A stretch of 52,090 bases of DNA from JAKBEU01 sp036172095 (GTDB lineage: Bacteria; Patescibacteriota; Microgenomatia; UBA1406; GWC2-37-13), in NCBI GenBank assembly GCA_036172095.1, contig JAVHSH010000013.1, positions 1-52,090 of the forward strand, read 5' to 3'. Position 1 is the stretch's first letter; each line of letters opens with the position of its first letter. The notes under the pieces were generated by a model. It made no database searches. It was given only the letters and a program-made list of their open reading frames with translations, and had not been told where the DNA came from. The position numbers were made by a program, and so were the translations under genes. This document shows, piece by piece, positions 1 through 8,232 of the stretch.

Positions 1-1
1 T

Positions 2-1045
2 ATGTTTAGTCCAACATTCACAATTACAAACCAAATTCTCAACAATATTTCAAAGGTCGAAGCAGCTGAAGAGGTCATACGCCACGCTCCGCTTCTTCCT
101 CTTTGGGAAAAACAATTTAAAGAGGATGCTATCGTCCGCGCAGCGTATCATGGGACGCATATTGAAGGGAACATGCTTCAGAAAGAAGAAGCAAAAGACG
201 TCCTTTTAGGGAAGACGATTATCGCTCGACCTCGAGATATCCAAGAGGTTATTAATTATAGGAAAGTCATCGAACTCATCGATGAAGAGGCGAGTAAAAA
301 AATAGAAAAAATAACTGAACAGTTAGTTCTCAAACTACACAGGATATTGACGGAAAAAACATTATCAGTGGAACAATCTGGAATTTATCGGCTAAAACAA
401 GTCATCATCCGGAACTCTGCAAATGGCGAGATTACATTTAAGCCTCCAACTCCACTTGAAGTACCCTTCCTCATGAAGGAATTCATATATTGGTTGAATT
501 CAGATAGTTCAAAACAAATCCATACGGTCTTGAAGGCTGGTATAGTCCATCATGAATTTGTTCGCATACATCCGTTCATTGATGGGAATGGACGAGTCGG
601 AAGAGCGCTGGCGACGTTAGTAATGCTCCTTGGGGGATATGACATCCGTCGTTTTTTTTCACTTGAGGAGTATTTCGATAGGGATGCAATCGCGTACTAC
701 GAACATTTACAGAAAGCATCAGCAGGAGACCTCACTTCCTGGCTTGAGTATTTCAGTTTTGGAGCGGCAGTTGAATTCACACGCATCAAAGAAAAGATCC
801 TCAAACTTTCAAAAGATGTCAAAATGAAAGATAAGATGGGTGGTCAACAGATTTTCCTCACAGAGCGTCAGATAAAGATAATAGAGTATATCCAAGAGAT
901 AGGGTATTTGCAGAATAAGGCATTCACATCGATCTTTCCAAGTATTTCGGAGGATTCAGTCCTTCGCGATGTACAAGATCTCGTCAAGAAAAACCTACTC
1001 AAGAAAATAGGAAGCACGAAGTCTGCACGCTATGTAAGTGTGTAG
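2..1045 (+). CDS. Fic family protein with C-terminal winged helix
   Basis: 347 aa Fic-domain protein, probably an AMP-transferase (or deAMPylase) acting on cytoplasmic targets. The Fic core motif HPFIDGNGRVGR lies at residues 190-201, with His190 the expected catalytic base. Near the N terminus THIEGN (about residues 51-57) matches the inhibitory-helix motif of self-inhibited Fic proteins. Residues from about 285 resemble a winged-helix domain (RQIKIIEYIQ followed by SEDSVLRDVQDLV), as in many Fic-HTH proteins that regulate their own transcription or sense DNA. The start codon is the second base of the window, so upstream sequence is invisible; the N-terminal sequence (FTITNQIL) looks like a normal family start, so the gene is probably complete. 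It converges on the GldG-like gene with only 6 bp between stops. The target protein is unknown. Confidence 0.9.
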   Translation: MFSPTFTITNQILNNISKVEAAEEVIRHAPLLPLWEKQFKEDAIVRAAYHGTHIEGNMLQKEEAKDVLLGKTIIARPRDIQEVINYRKVIELIDEEASKKIEKITEQLVLKLHRILTEKTLSVEQSGIYRLKQVIIRNSANGEITFKPPTPLEVPFLMKEFIYWLNSDSSKQIHTVLKAGIVHHEFVRIHPFIDGNGRVGRALATLVMLLGGYDIRRFFSLEEYFDRDAIAYYEHLQKASAGDLTSWLEYFSFGAAVEFTRIKEKILKLSKDVKMKDKMGGQQIFLTERQIKIIEYIQEIGYLQNKAFTSIFPSISEDSVLRDVQDLVKKNLLKKIGSTKSARYVSV

Positions 1046-1051
1046 CTATTC

Positions 1052-2521
1052 TTACTTTCTTCGGATAAGTCGCACTGTTCCATATGTCCCCCAAATTAAG
1101 GGGAAGAGAAACATTGCGCCATATTTATACATGTCTTTTTCACCATCAGACATATCGGGTAATGGATAGAAGGACACAACTCTAGACCTGATTCCGCTGA
1201 GTGTTCCTTGGGAACTGAATGCGTCAATCGCATTCAATGTGAAATCGATGTTTCCGCTCCCTCGGCCCATGTATCGATCAAGAATGAATCGAGATGAAGG
1301 TATAATAACAAGCTCCCCACCTTTTTTGTTTCTGAGGACCGCTCCCAATAAATATTCTTTAACATCCTGCTGTTTTGGTTGAGGAATCGTGTTTGGATTC
1401 AATGAAAATTGTTCTTTCTGTACCCATGATCTATTCGATGACGAGATAAGGGGTGTTATTTCAGTAAGACTATTTTTATTAATTGAAAGGGTCGATGTCC
1501 ATGGAAAACTTACGAACTGGATATTCGAAAATAATCCGGACTTTGTATTGAATAGGTTTGTCTTTATCCAGAATGGATAAGGGGCAAGGAACTGTGAGGT
1601 TTCGTTGCCGAAATTGACATACTCCGCAGATGTTGAAAGAGCAAGATCGGTATTAATTGTCGCTCCATACGTCGCAGTTAATTCGTTCAGATTGTCGGTT
1701 GATTGCGAAACTTGGAGTGTTTGCTCATCGATAGTTGTTCCATTTGCAAAAACCAACAAACTTTTTCCAGACTCGTAGAATTTTTTGAGGAGCGATATTC
1801 CCTCCGAAGAGTAGTGGGTATTTTCACCACTGAAGACCACGAGAGCGTCATAGTCTTTTATGAATTTTTTGCCTTCTTCTGCCTTTATTGATTGTAGATC
1901 AAGCGAAGAAATCTCATACTGTTGTGACAATGTTTTCTTAAGGATGGAAAGAGGATCCGGTTGCCCATATTGAGTTGGCGGCGTTTCTCCGATGATACCA
2001 ATCTTTATTGCCGTTTCCCGAGTTAGTTTATATAAAGCTGATGTGATGTTATATTCCAGGTTTTGGTAATCACTCACCTGTGGAATCACCTCATTTTTAT
2101 CATTGTAGGTAATTGCAATCCCAAAATAGAAAGAGGATGTCTGGTATTTATTCTGTTCCAATTGGGAAAATTGAAGTTGAGGGATTCCCAACTCCTTTAG
2201 TTTTTCTCCGACTTTAGCATCCTTCTTTGGGTCAACCGTGACAACTGCAACATTTTTCCCACTTCTTCTATATTCTTGCAATAGTTCGACTACATCATTC
2301 TTAAGAGGGATAATGCGGGTTGGAAGATCGGATGATACATACAACGTTATTGTTGCTGGTTTTTTTATGGAACCAACAATCTTTCGTGTTGACGATGATA
2401 ACGTGTAGGCGCTATTTTTTGACATATCGAACCGAGCAGGGACGAATGTGAAAATGACGAAAAGCAAAACAGCTACGATGAGTAGGAAAGGGGATAAATC
2501 AAAATGTAAAAGAGACTTCAT
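1052..2521 (-). CDS. GldG-like ABC transporter auxiliary protein
   Basis: 489 aa protein of the GldG / ABC-type uncharacterised transport auxiliary family. It has one N-terminal membrane segment (about residues 10-26), then FDMSKNSAYTLSSSTRKIV, the usual family opening, a long extracytoplasmic region and a C-terminal membrane segment (about 468-484). It is the last gene of a three-gene minus-strand operon (ATPase, permease, auxiliary), starting 2 bp after the permease stop. In Bacteroidetes GldAFG supports gliding; outside that phylum the substrate is unknown, so a gliding role should not be assumed here. Family assignment is good, function inferred. Confidence 0.85.
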   Translation of the reverse strand: MKSLLHFDLSPFLLIVAVLLFVIFTFVPARFDMSKNSAYTLSSSTRKIVGSIKKPATITLYVSSDLPTRIIPLKNDVVELLQEYRRSGKNVAVVTVDPKKDAKVGEKLKELGIPQLQFSQLEQNKYQTSSFYFGIAITYNDKNEVIPQVSDYQNLEYNITSALYKLTRETAIKIGIIGETPPTQYGQPDPLSILKKTLSQQYEISSLDLQSIKAEEGKKFIKDYDALVVFSGENTHYSSEGISLLKKFYESGKSLLVFANGTTIDEQTLQVSQSTDNLNELTATYGATINTDLALSTSAEYVNFGNETSQFLAPYPFWIKTNLFNTKSGLFSNIQFVSFPWTSTLSINKNSLTEITPLISSSNRSWVQKEQFSLNPNTIPQPKQQDVKEYLLGAVLRNKKGGELVIIPSSRFILDRYMGRGSGNIDFTLNAIDAFSSQGTLSGIRSRVVSFYPLPDMSDGEKDMYKYGAMFLFPLIWGTYGTVRLIRRK

Positions 2522-2523
2522 AG

Positions 2524-3225
2524 TTATGTTCTTTTTTTCAACTCTTTAATGGTGAGCAGATAGAAAACAAGGGTAAAAATCACGAAATAGAGAGTGGATC
2601 GTATATCGATAATACCTTTAGCAAAATTTTCCAAATGAAGAATGGGACTTGCAAACAACAAAAAGTCTTGTGCTACTTTTGGGAGAATGCTTGAAAGGAA
2701 ATCGGAAGAGAGCGTCGTAATGAGAAACAATGTAATGACGGATACAGCAAATGCAGCGATTTGATTACTTAGTTTACTTGAAACGAATAGGGAAAAACTC
2801 AGATAAGAAAGACTTAATAGGAGGAGTCCAATATACCCTACGATAATTTCTGGGAAATAAAGTTTCGCTAAAAAGCCAAAAACAAGTGGAATGGATAGAG
2901 TCAGCCCAAGCGTGATGGCAACAATCGAAAAGATACTTGCGCATTTTGCGAACACAATCTGCGATTCGGAAAGAGGTAATGTGAGGAGTACTTCTATGGT
3001 ATTCGTTTTTTTTTCTTCGCTGATGCTTCGCATCGATAGCGCTGGGATAAGGATGAAAAGCAACCATGGAGCGACAGAAAAAAACGACTGCATTGAAGCC
3101 GATCCAATGACAAAAACATCCTTAGTAAATAGATATCCTAAAAAGAGCGCAAATATAATCGGCACAGTAAAACCTACTGGAGAGTTGAGAAGCTGCATGA
3201 CTTCTTTCTTATAAAGGGCTTTCAT
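2524..3225 (-). CDS. ABC transporter permease (GldF/ABC-2 type)
   Basis: 233 aa integral membrane protein with about six hydrophobic segments. The segment near residues 60-85 (RSISEEKKTNTIEVLLTLPLS) is the conserved cytoplasmic motif of ABC-2 type permeases, where the coupling helix contacts the ATPase. The start ATG overlaps the stop of the ATPase gene by 4 bp (ATGA), so translation is probably coupled. Partner of the ATPase at 3222-3905 and the GldG-like protein downstream. Substrate unknown. Confidence 0.88.
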   Translation of the reverse strand: MKALYKKEVMQLLNSPVGFTVPIIFALFLGYLFTKDVFVIGSASMQSFFSVAPWLLFILIPALSMRSISEEKKTNTIEVLLTLPLSESQIVFAKCASIFSIVAITLGLTLSIPLVFGFLAKLYFPEIIVGYIGLLLLSLSYLSFSLFVSSKLSNQIAAFAVSVITLFLITTLSSDFLSSILPKVAQDFLLFASPILHLENFAKGIIDIRSTLYFVIFTLVFYLLTIKELKKRT

Positions 3226-3905
3226 GATTTTTTTATTAATTTTTTAAACAATAGTTCAACACTTCCTTTTCCCTTCGGTTTTGGCCCATCAAAAAGAAGC
3301 GCCCCCCGATTAATTATGAGGACTCTTGTAGCGACATCCTCGATTTCAGAAAGGATATGAGTAGAGAAAATAACACTTCTTTTTTTTGCCAATTTCTGAA
3401 TAAGGTCCTTTATAACATCCTGCTCAATTGGGTCTAATCCTGAAGTTGGCTCATCAAGCAGAAGTATGTCAGGTTTTCCGCATAAAGCCGCTGCAAGACC
3501 GACACGTTGCCTATATCCGCGAGAAAGTTGTTCCATCCTTTTTTCATACACATCGGCAATATTAAGTTCCCGGACAATTTTATCAAGGGATACCTCTTTT
3601 TTTACCGATGAAATATATTCGAGATATTCCTGGACTTTCATATCCAAAGGAAGTGGATTGTTTTCTGGCAGATACCCAAGTCGAGGTAAGACAGACAACC
3701 GTTGGGAAATAGGGTCTTGGTCAAATAGGCGAACCGTTCCCTCACTTGGTTTCAGAAGACCTGTGATGAGGCGCATGGTCGTCGTTTTTCCGGCTCCATT
3801 AGGTCCGACGAAGCCCACAATCTCACCCTCATTAACAGTAAAAGAGAGATCTGAAATCGCTGCTTTGATACCGAATTTTTTTGCCACATTACGAAGCTCA
3901 ATCAT
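3222..3905 (-). CDS. ABC transporter ATP-binding protein (GldA-like)
   Basis: 227 aa ABC ATPase. Walker A GPNGAGKTT begins at residue 34; the signature appears as LSRGYRQR rather than LSGGQ, which is common in the ABC-2/GldA group; Walker B is DILLLDEPTSGLDP, followed by the switch histidine in FSTHIL. It energises the permease and GldG-like protein that follow in the same operon. A promoter with TTGACA lies just upstream and places the transcript start within a few bases of the ATG. The C terminus is short compared with typical 300 aa family members. Confidence 0.93.
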   Translation of the reverse strand: MIELRNVAKKFGIKAAISDLSFTVNEGEIVGFVGPNGAGKTTTMRLITGLLKPSEGTVRLFDQDPISQRLSVLPRLGYLPENNPLPLDMKVQEYLEYISSVKKEVSLDKIVRELNIADVYEKRMEQLSRGYRQRVGLAAALCGKPDILLLDEPTSGLDPIEQDVIKDLIQKLAKKRSVIFSTHILSEIEDVATRVLIINRGALLFDGPKPKGKGSVELLFKKLIKKS

Positions 3906-3913
3906 AGGTATAT

Positions 3914-3943
3914 GTTATATCAAAAATATCGACACATTGTCAA
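3914..3943 (-). promoter_or_regulatory. Promoter of the GldAFG-like operon
   Basis: On the minus strand TTGACA (3938-3943) is separated by 18 bp from TATAAC (3914-3919); the ATG follows 8 bp after the -10 box, so the mRNA would be almost leaderless. No Shine-Dalgarno sequence is visible. Confidence 0.6.
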
Positions 3944-3964
3944 GATATACCAAACCTATCTGAA

Positions 3965-4561
3965 TTATTTCTGAATTTTATCGAAGGATTTTTCTACTAT
4001 GCTCCAATCCATGTTTTCGAAAAATGAATCGACGTAACCACCTCTATTGACCCCATAATCAAGGAAATATGCGTGTTCATACGTATCGAGAGCTACAAGT
4101 GGGATCGCTCCCCAAAAACCGTAGGTGTTTTGAGAATCCCCAATATGGTTAATGAGTTTAGATTCTGCAGAATGCCAGATTGTCCAGACCCATCCACGCG
4201 CACTAATAGCAGAAGCCTTCATGTCCTTTTTATATGCTTCGAATGATCCAAAATCCTTCTCGATTTGTTGTAATAAGCTACCACTCGCCGTCCCCCCATT
4301 CCCCCCTAAATGTTGAAAATATATTTCATGATTGATGACGCCGCCCCACGCAAAACTCAGTTCTATCTTAAGTTCTCGGATAGTCGAGAAAACCTGATTT
4401 GCCTTTGTGTAATCGTCGTCCGTGAGTGCTTTTAATTTATCAGTGATTTCATTGTATTTGTTCACATATCCTGTATACAGCTTGAGATGATCTTCAACTG
4501 TTTTTTTTGAGATACCCTGCATTGTATAAATGGTTTCCGAAAATTGTTTTGCTTGAATCAT
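3965..4561 (-). CDS. sod: Superoxide dismutase, Fe/Mn family
   Basis: 198 aa Fe/Mn-type superoxide dismutase, converting superoxide to oxygen and hydrogen peroxide. The four expected metal ligands are visible: His25 (VEDHLKLY), His78 (INHEIYF), Asp159 and His163 (LDTYEHAYF). The usual DxWEH motif is DTYEH here, so the second-shell Trp is replaced by Tyr. No signal peptide is seen, so it is probably cytoplasmic. It is monocistronic, with its own promoter and a 12-bp palindrome between the -10 box and the start codon. Metal preference (Fe, Mn or cambialistic) cannot be decided from the sequence alone. Confidence 0.92.
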   Translation of the reverse strand: MIQAKQFSETIYTMQGISKKTVEDHLKLYTGYVNKYNEITDKLKALTDDDYTKANQVFSTIRELKIELSFAWGGVINHEIYFQHLGGNGGTASGSLLQQIEKDFGSFEAYKKDMKASAISARGWVWTIWHSAESKLINHIGDSQNTYGFWGAIPLVALDTYEHAYFLDYGVNRGGYVDSFFENMDWSIVEKSFDKIQK

Positions 4562-4563
4562 AT

Positions 4564-4592
4564 ATATCTATTACTAAACAAGTAATAGATAT
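4564..4592. promoter_or_regulatory. Operator-like palindrome at the sod promoter
   Basis: A perfect 12-bp inverted repeat, ATATCTATTACT (4564-4575) and AGTAATAGATAT (4581-4592), with a 5-nt centre. It overlaps the downstream edge of the -10 box and the expected transcription start and stops 2 bp before the start codon. The position suits a repressor operator; a short 5'-UTR hairpin is the alternative. Confidence 0.55.
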
Positions 4593-4621
4593 AGTATGAC
4601 AGAATAACTACCGTAAGTCAA
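4591..4621 (-). promoter_or_regulatory. sod promoter
   Basis: Minus-strand TTGACT (4616-4621) and TACTAT (4591-4596), spacing 19 bp, or 16 bp if CATACT is used as the -10 box. The transcript would begin inside the palindrome at 4564-4592. Confidence 0.5.
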
Positions 4622-4637
4622 TACTTAACCATTTTGG

Positions 4638-5144
4638 TTATTTGGTGATAGTTTGTATTTTTTCAACTAAGGATGGGAGTTGTTTTCCAAATTGACTTAA
4701 TGCATTACCAAAAAAATGCATTGCAGAATTAAATCTTTCAACTTGTGCAAAATGATATAGGTCAAAAGACCCAACAACCATATTTACAAGTCCTATCCCT
4801 GCAGCCATTGTACCGGATAGGGCAAATGGTATAACTTTTCCCGAATCTTGATCGTGTGAAATAATTTCTTTCGCTAAACGAACAGCGCTTGGGAACGCAT
4901 ATCCAAATGCAAAAGCATAGTCTATCACTTCTTGTGACTCAACGCCCGCAAGATGTAGAGCGCCTGCTGCAACAGCCGCAAAAGCAACAGATGAGGCGAT
5001 ATTAAGAGGTATTCGTGCAGGGTCCCTCTTGATATCTCCAGCTGCATATGCTGTCTCTAGTATGATATTTGCTGGGAGAGCGGCGGTGACCGCATCACTG
5101 TGGCAAAATGCGACAATTCCATTTACAAGATTAGCTGTCTCCAT
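4638..5144 (-). CDS. Hypothetical hydrophobic protein
   Basis: 168 aa protein that I do not recognise. It is rich in Ala, Gly and hydrophobic residues, with about three or four segments that could span or lie on the membrane (around residues 45-68, 73-90 and 105-127) and a more polar C terminus (FGKQLPSLVEKIQ). No catalytic motif is evident. It lies between sod and trmD, each in the same orientation, but has its own promoter region with a palindrome (5162-5180). The open frame, codon use similar to its neighbours and the promoter support a real gene. Confidence 0.7.
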   Translation of the reverse strand: METANLVNGIVAFCHSDAVTAALPANIILETAYAAGDIKRDPARIPLNIASSVAFAAVAAGALHLAGVESQEVIDYAFAFGYAFPSAVRLAKEIISHDQDSGKVIPFALSGTMAAGIGLVNMVVGSFDLYHFAQVERFNSAMHFFGNALSQFGKQLPSLVEKIQTITK

Positions 5145-5161
5145 ATTTATAAGTTAAATTA

Positions 5162-5188
5162 ATACATATATAATATGTATATATTATA
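5162..5188 (-). promoter_or_regulatory. Promoter with overlapping palindrome
   Basis: Minus-strand TATAAT (5183-5188) followed directly by an inverted repeat ATACATA / TATGTAT (5162-5168 and 5174-5180, 5-nt centre) that would cover the transcription start. The arrangement resembles the sod operator, with a different palindrome sequence. The leader before the ATG at 5144 would be about 30 nt and has no Shine-Dalgarno sequence. Confidence 0.4.
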
Positions 5189-5200
5189 CTATAGGATAAG

Positions 5201-5953
5201 CTATTTTGCAAGTAGACCTGGTCGACGAAGAAGGGTAAGCTCAAACGCTTGTTTTATCTGCCAGGAACGGATTTTTTTTGGGTCTCCACTGAGGAGTATT
5301 TTAGGCACGATTTTGCCTTCAAATTCTTCAGGCCGTGTATATTGAGGATATTCAAGAAGCGAGACTGATTGTACTCCATTTTTTTGTAGATTTATAAGGA
5401 GGGGATGCTCTCCAACTGCGATCACAAGATCTGAGATTAATACAGAGAAGAAGGTTTCATCAGTTATTGCCGATTCCTTTTTAAGAACTCCTGGAAGAAG
5501 TCTCACAACTGTATCACAAATAGTTGCTGCAGCCAGTTCTCCACCTGTGAGAATAAAGTCTCCAATAGAAATTTCCTCATTAATATATTCGGAAAATCGT
5601 TCATCAAAACCTTCATAATGGCCTGCAAATATTACTAATTCTTTTACCTTAGATAGCTCTTGAGCTTTCTTTTGAGTAAAAACATCTCCACGAGCCGAGG
5701 TTAAAATAGTTCGGGTAGAAGGGGAAGGGTTGATTGAGGTGAGTGCTTTTTTTAATACATCAACGCGTAATACCATTCCTGCACCACCACCATATGGGCG
5801 TTCATCAACTGTTCCATAAGTATCTAATGCAAAATCACGAAGGTTAACTATTTTTATTTCCACGAGGTTCTTTTCTTGGGCTCGTTTCAAAATTGATTCG
5901 GCCACAAAGCCCTCGATCATCTGAGGAAACAGCGTTATGATTGTGATTTTCAT
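5201..5953 (-). CDS. trmD: tRNA (guanine(37)-N1)-methyltransferase
   Basis: 250 aa TrmD, the SPOUT-class enzyme that methylates G37 of tRNAs reading CNN codons and prevents +1 frameshifts. Family landmarks seen: start MKITIITLFPQM, the DERPYGGGAGMVLR motif (about residues 51-64), the knot segment FAGHYEGFDER (about 109-119) and IGDFILTGGELAA (about 127-139). The length is typical of the family. The start codon overlaps the stop of the upstream EamA-like gene by 4 bp, so the two are translationally coupled. TrmD is usually near rpsP/rplS, which are not here. Confidence 0.96.
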   Translation of the reverse strand: MKITIITLFPQMIEGFVAESILKRAQEKNLVEIKIVNLRDFALDTYGTVDERPYGGGAGMVLRVDVLKKALTSINPSPSTRTILTSARGDVFTQKKAQELSKVKELVIFAGHYEGFDERFSEYINEEISIGDFILTGGELAAATICDTVVRLLPGVLKKESAITDETFFSVLISDLVIAVGEHPLLINLQKNGVQSVSLLEYPQYTRPEEFEGKIVPKILLSGDPKKIRSWQIKQAFELTLLRRPGLLAK

Positions 5954-6357
5954 GGCAATGAAACGACGACAAAACCTACAGCCACTATAATACTTCCAAT
6001 GATTAATTTCAATGAAGCCGCCTCTTTCAATACAATGATGCTAAATATTGAAGTGAAAATCGGGATGGTCAGACTAGCGAGTGAGGTGGCAATCGCACTT
6101 TTGTTTTCTTGAATGCCTTTTACATAGAGAATTTGAGGGACGACATACACAAAAATACCCATGATGACAAAAAGGACAATGTCTCGAGTCGTGATTTTTT
6201 CTTTGACCATCACAAGTGTAGGTATATAAAAAAGCGTTGCAAAGAACGAAGCGAATGCTGCAACCAACACGGGACTTCTATTGCTAAAAAATTTCTTCGT
6301 GAAAATTATTTCCCCCGCCCAGAGGATGTCAGCTATAATTACGTATAGTATTGCCAT
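5950..6357 (-). CDS. Half-size EamA/DMT-family membrane protein
   Basis: 135 aa, with about five hydrophobic helices, matching one EamA repeat of drug/metabolite transporters (which normally carry two repeats in about 300 aa). Family-like segments are DILWAGEIIFTKK near the N terminus and SLTIPIFTSIFSIIVLKE towards the end. A single-repeat protein would need to dimerise, as EmrE-like relatives do. The ATG is 8 bp after a TGG-TATAAT extended -10 box, so it is probably leaderless. Substrate unknown. Confidence 0.8.
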   Translation of the reverse strand: MAILYVIIADILWAGEIIFTKKFFSNRSPVLVAAFASFFATLFYIPTLVMVKEKITTRDIVLFVIMGIFVYVVPQILYVKGIQENKSAIATSLASLTIPIFTSIFSIIVLKEAASLKLIIGSIIVAVGFVVVSLP

Positions 6358-6362
6358 AATCG

Positions 6363-6374
6363 GTAATTATACCA
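6363..6374. promoter_or_regulatory. Bidirectional promoter between the EamA-like gene and yidD
   Basis: The near-palindrome GGTAATTATACC gives TATAAT on the minus strand (6366-6371, 8 bp before the EamA-like ATG) and the weaker TATACC on the plus strand (6368-6373, 6 bp before the yidD ATG). Both products would be leaderless or nearly so. Confidence 0.45.
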
Positions 6375-6379
6375 GCCCT

Positions 6380-6595
6380 ATGAGAAAAGTCGTCCTCTTG
6401 TTGATACGGAAATACCAGTCGTTCTCTTTCTTTCAACGCTTTTTAGGAGTGTCTTGTCGGTTTTATCCGACCTGCTCACACTACGTGTATGAAGCGGTAG
6501 ATCGATATGGGGTAGGAAAAGGGCTTATGTTGGGACTTTGGAGAATCCTCCGCTGTAATCCCTGGAATAAGGGTGGGATAGATAAGATTCAATAA
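6380..6595 (+). CDS. yidD: Membrane protein insertion efficiency factor YidD
   Basis: 71 aa YidD-family protein, a small amphipathic membrane-associated factor that assists YidC/Sec insertion. The signature is visible: SCRFYPTCSHYVYEAV followed by GLWRILRCNPWNKGG. The open frame continues upstream to 6281, but the ATG at 6380 gives the normal family N terminus (MRKVVLLLIRKYQ) and sits 6 bp after a -10-like box, so I chose it. yidD normally lies between rnpA and yidC; here it is about 17 kb away from yidC. Confidence 0.93.
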   Translation: MRKVVLLLIRKYQSFSFFQRFLGVSCRFYPTCSHYVYEAVDRYGVGKGLMLGLWRILRCNPWNKGGIDKIQ

Positions 6596-6632
6596 ACAAA
6601 TAGACCGATAAACATAAGAAAAAAATAGTATA

Positions 6633-7736
6633 GTGAAAATTGTGGATGATAATCAGAAAGCATGTCTGGGCTTTAGTCTTTCTAGTGGGGTTGGACCCAT
6701 GACATTTGCCAATCTTGTTGCACAATTTGATTCTCCTTCATCAGCATTTATTGCTCCAGCAGCCATGCTCCGATCATTCTTTCGTCAGGAAAAGTTTTTT
6801 GACGCGTTCATTTCATTTCGGTCTCACTATGATCCGGAAAAGGAACTGAAGAAGCTGGCCGAAAAGGACATTTGGGTTATGACACAATATCATAAAGACT
6901 ATCCTGAACAATTGAAAAATATCAGTGACCCTCCAATATCGTTGTTTGGGAAAGGCGATAGGAATATCATAAATTTTTCGCGAGATATTTGTATCGGTAT
7001 TGTGGGTACCCGTAAACCAACGCCGTATGGTATCCATGTTGCGGAGGAACTAGGGAAGGCGTGTGCAGCTGGCGGGATGGTTATCGTTTCAGGGATGGCA
7101 ACAGGAATAGATACTCTATCGCATAAGGCCGCCATCTTCGAAGAGGGGAGAACGATTGCCGTTCAAGGGACTGGTATCGATATGATCTATCCGCCAGAAA
7201 ATAAAGAGCTTCATGAACGGATACTCAAACACTATGGCATCATTGTCTCCGAGTATCCTCCTGGATTTGGGATAGGGAGAGGGATGTTTGTCCTTCGGAA
7301 TCGCATCATCGTAGGTTTGTCAAAAGCGGTCATCATCGTCGAAGGGGGAGAACACTCGGGTTCACTTATCACTGCCCGCTATGCGGCTGAAAATGGAAGG
7401 GATGTTTATGCCGTTCCAGGACAAATCACCTCCGAAATGTCAATCGGTCCCCATATACTTCTGAGGGAGGGAGCCCATATCCTTACCAGTCCGAAAGAGT
7501 TGTTGCAAGAATTTGGCGTACAAAGCGAACGATATATATCCACACAAAAACCAACTGACCTTATCGGTAATGAAAAGAGTATCTATGACTTATTATCGGT
7601 CAAAAAATATTATGCAGATGAAATCGGGAAAAAAACTTCGCTTCCCGTATCGGATATTTTGCCAATCCTTTCGCTTCTGGAAGTGAGGGGTATTATCGAG
7701 AAGTGTGTAGATGGGAGATTTACTGTGTTGGCGTAG
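6633..7736 (+). CDS. dprA: DNA processing protein DprA
   Basis: 367 aa DprA/Smf, which binds incoming single-stranded DNA and loads RecA during natural transformation. The Rossmann-like core is visible: GIVGTRKPTPYG (about residues 125-136), IVSGMATGIDTLSHKAA, GTGIDMIYPPEN, SEYPPG and GSLITARYAAENGRDVYAVPG. The C-terminal ~60 residues look like the DML1 winged helix. It begins with GTG at 6633; a second GTG at 6642 is possible. With ComM, RecA and RecX in the window it suggests retained competence. Its end overlaps the convergent rpiB gene by 17 bp. Confidence 0.95.
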   Translation: MKIVDDNQKACLGFSLSSGVGPMTFANLVAQFDSPSSAFIAPAAMLRSFFRQEKFFDAFISFRSHYDPEKELKKLAEKDIWVMTQYHKDYPEQLKNISDPPISLFGKGDRNIINFSRDICIGIVGTRKPTPYGIHVAEELGKACAAGGMVIVSGMATGIDTLSHKAAIFEEGRTIAVQGTGIDMIYPPENKELHERILKHYGIIVSEYPPGFGIGRGMFVLRNRIIVGLSKAVIIVEGGEHSGSLITARYAAENGRDVYAVPGQITSEMSIGPHILLREGAHILTSPKELLQEFGVQSERYISTQKPTDLIGNEKSIYDLLSVKKYYADEIGKKTSLPVSDILPILSLLEVRGIIEKCVDGRFTVLA

Positions 7737-8169
7737 CGTCTACTTTATTTATCCTCCGGATATATTTATCGTTCTGTTTCGGTTTTGCTGCGAGGAATGC
7801 ATCGATATATTTTTTTGCAGTTTCAAAATCAGTATAGTCCGCCGCAAGTGCAAGGATATTTGTATAATCATTTTCTCTTCCGTGTTGGACTTGATCTAGA
7901 TTGAGTGCGAGTCCACAGCGGATGTGTTTGAAACGGTTGACTGCGATGCTGACGCCGATACCTGATCCACAGATGACTATGCCTAGATTTTCCTCCGGAT
8001 TCTGTTGAACGGCCTGTGCAACTTTTTGGGTGAAATCGGGGAAGTCATCCTCTGGGTCATGCTTGTAGTTACCAAAATCTTCGACACGGATGTCCTTCTC
8101 CTGGAGATATTCAACCAGCTTATTCTTTAGCTCGAATCCACGATGGTCTGTAGCGATGAAGACCGGCAT
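7720..8169 (-). CDS. rpiB: Ribose-5-phosphate isomerase B family protein
   Basis: 149 aa RpiB/LacAB sugar-phosphate isomerase, interconverting ribose-5-phosphate and ribulose-5-phosphate in the pentose phosphate pathway. ATDHRGFELK is at the N terminus, and the active-site loop VICGSGIGVSIAVN carries the conserved Cys; HGRENDYTNILAL follows. An in-frame ATG 18 bp upstream exists, but MPVFIATDH is the usual family start. The gene lies downstream of HU, separated by a terminator hairpin, and its 3' end overlaps dprA. Confidence 0.92.
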   Translation of the reverse strand: MPVFIATDHRGFELKNKLVEYLQEKDIRVEDFGNYKHDPEDDFPDFTQKVAQAVQQNPEENLGIVICGSGIGVSIAVNRFKHIRCGLALNLDQVQHGRENDYTNILALAADYTDFETAKKYIDAFLAAKPKQNDKYIRRINKVDATPTQ

Positions 8170-8190
8170 ATGAAAAAAGTATAACATAAA

Positions 8191-8211
8191 CGCCCTCCTA
8201 TAGGGAGGGCG
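8191..8211 (-). terminator. Hairpin terminator downstream of HU
   Basis: An 8-bp GC-rich stem, CGCCCTCC (8191-8198) with GGAGGGCG (8204-8211). On the minus strand it follows the HU stop and is trailed by a T-rich but interrupted stretch, so termination may be partial. Confidence 0.6.
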
Positions 8212-8232
8212 CGTATATGACGAGTTAAATTG

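Noticed and set aside
6281..6379. Extended N terminus of YidD
   Set aside because: The extra 33 residues lie antisense to the EamA-like gene and its promoter; the family start is the ATG at 6380.
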